Assembly (NCBI RefSeq): GCF_002262885.1
Contig: NZ_NKYF01000008.1
Coordinates: 240,331 to 304,330, forward strand
Direction of reading: 5' to 3'
DNA length: 64,000 bases
Origin: Pseudonocardia sp. MH-G8
GTDB taxonomy: Bacteria > Actinomycetota > Actinomycetes > Mycobacteriales > Pseudonocardiaceae
Shown here: positions 63,908 to 64,000 of the stretch, piece by piece
Layout of the letters: every line of letters begins with the position of its first letter
Position numbering within the stretch: the stretch's first letter is position 1
Translations under genes and position numbers: made by a program
Notes under the pieces: model-generated
Seen by the model: the letters and a program-made list of their open reading frames with translations, nothing else
Told to the model about the DNA's origin: nothing
Databases searched by the model: none

Positions 63908-64000
63908 TCATTGGGGTGCGGGCAGCCAGGGCCGTCCCTCGGCGAGCATGACGAGGGTGTCGAAGAAGTGCCTGCCGTGTTTGGCGGCGGTGGAGAGGTA
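63908..64000 (-). mobile_element. C-terminal fragment of an IS66-type transposase (runs off the window)
   Basis: The last 30 codons of a minus-strand gene read YLSTAAKHGRHFFDTLVMLAE and then GRPWLPAPQ before the stop at 63908-63910. The YLSTAAKHG...PW pattern resembles the C-terminus of IS66-family transposases. The rest lies beyond base 64000. The DNA between the M28 gene and this fragment (63670-63907) has lower GC, as at the edge of an insertion. The element's terminal inverted repeat was not identified. Confidence 0.55.

Overview
The window is high-GC DNA (GTG starts and ATGA/GTGA overlaps are common) from an actinomycete. Gene content and order point to Pseudonocardiaceae, most likely Pseudonocardia or a close relative; this is inferred without database searches. 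From remembered gene orders, most of it matches two separate Mycobacterium tuberculosis neighbourhoods joined together: the ESX-4/rplM to guaA/imuA'-imuB block (Rv3447c to Rv3394c) and the chorismate mutase/uvrD1/sucCD/purNH block (Rv0948c to Rv0957), the second lying between guaA and imuA'.

Layout. 1-6.0 kb: end of an ESX-4-type type VII secretion locus (EccC, an Rv3446c-like membrane protein, two WXG100 proteins). 6.1-8.7 kb: rplM-rpsI-glmM. 9.3-10 kb: a small EspC-like gene pair. 10-18.3 kb: a hydrolase-fold protein, then nnr, alr, a hydrolase, tsaE, a HAD protein, tsaB, rimI and tsaD, giving alanine racemisation, NAD(P)HX repair and the t6A tRNA modification genes. 18.4-22 kb: a frameshifted membrane protein, an aldo/keto reductase and a TetR repressor divergent from a macrolide-type glycosyltransferase, with two matching operators between them. 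22-31 kb: CIRCE-groES-groEL1, a BldM-like regulator with a degenerate receiver, sigD-rsdA, a DUF5319 protein, guaB and guaB3. 31-33 kb: a DUF559/AbiEi-type gene flanked on both sides by an array of about 45-bp palindromes with a 71-bp period. 33-38.3 kb: guaA and a LiaFSR-like PspC/two-component locus. 38.3-44.2 kb: a Ser/Asp-rich membrane protein, aroQ, pcrA and an M23 peptidase. 44.7-54.1 kb: sucCD, an ABC-F gene, DUF5336, a PerM-like protein, purN and purH. 54.2-58 kb: an Erm rRNA methylase with a short leader peptide, then imuA'-imuB behind a LexA box. 58-63.7 kb: a FrcABC-like sugar ABC operon with a divergent LacI regulator, and an M28 aminopeptidase lipoprotein. 63.9-64 kb: the C-terminal end of what looks like an IS66-type transposase.

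The strongest leads are: (1) a 16-codon leaderless ORF carrying an Arg-Leu-Arg motif upstream of erm, which resembles macrolide-sensing leader peptides of the RLR class; (2) the 71-bp palindrome array around the DUF559 nuclease-fold gene; (3) a leaderless three-codon ORF upstream of the ABC-F gene, followed by a sequence complementary to that gene's ribosome binding site; (4) the BldM-like regulator, in which the phospho-acceptor Asp is Gly. With the TetR-controlled glycosyltransferase, three genes of types known for macrolide or ribosome-drug resistance sit within about 35 kb of otherwise housekeeping DNA. Many genes show a TANNNT -10 box only 6-9 nt before the start codon, suggesting widespread leaderless transcription.
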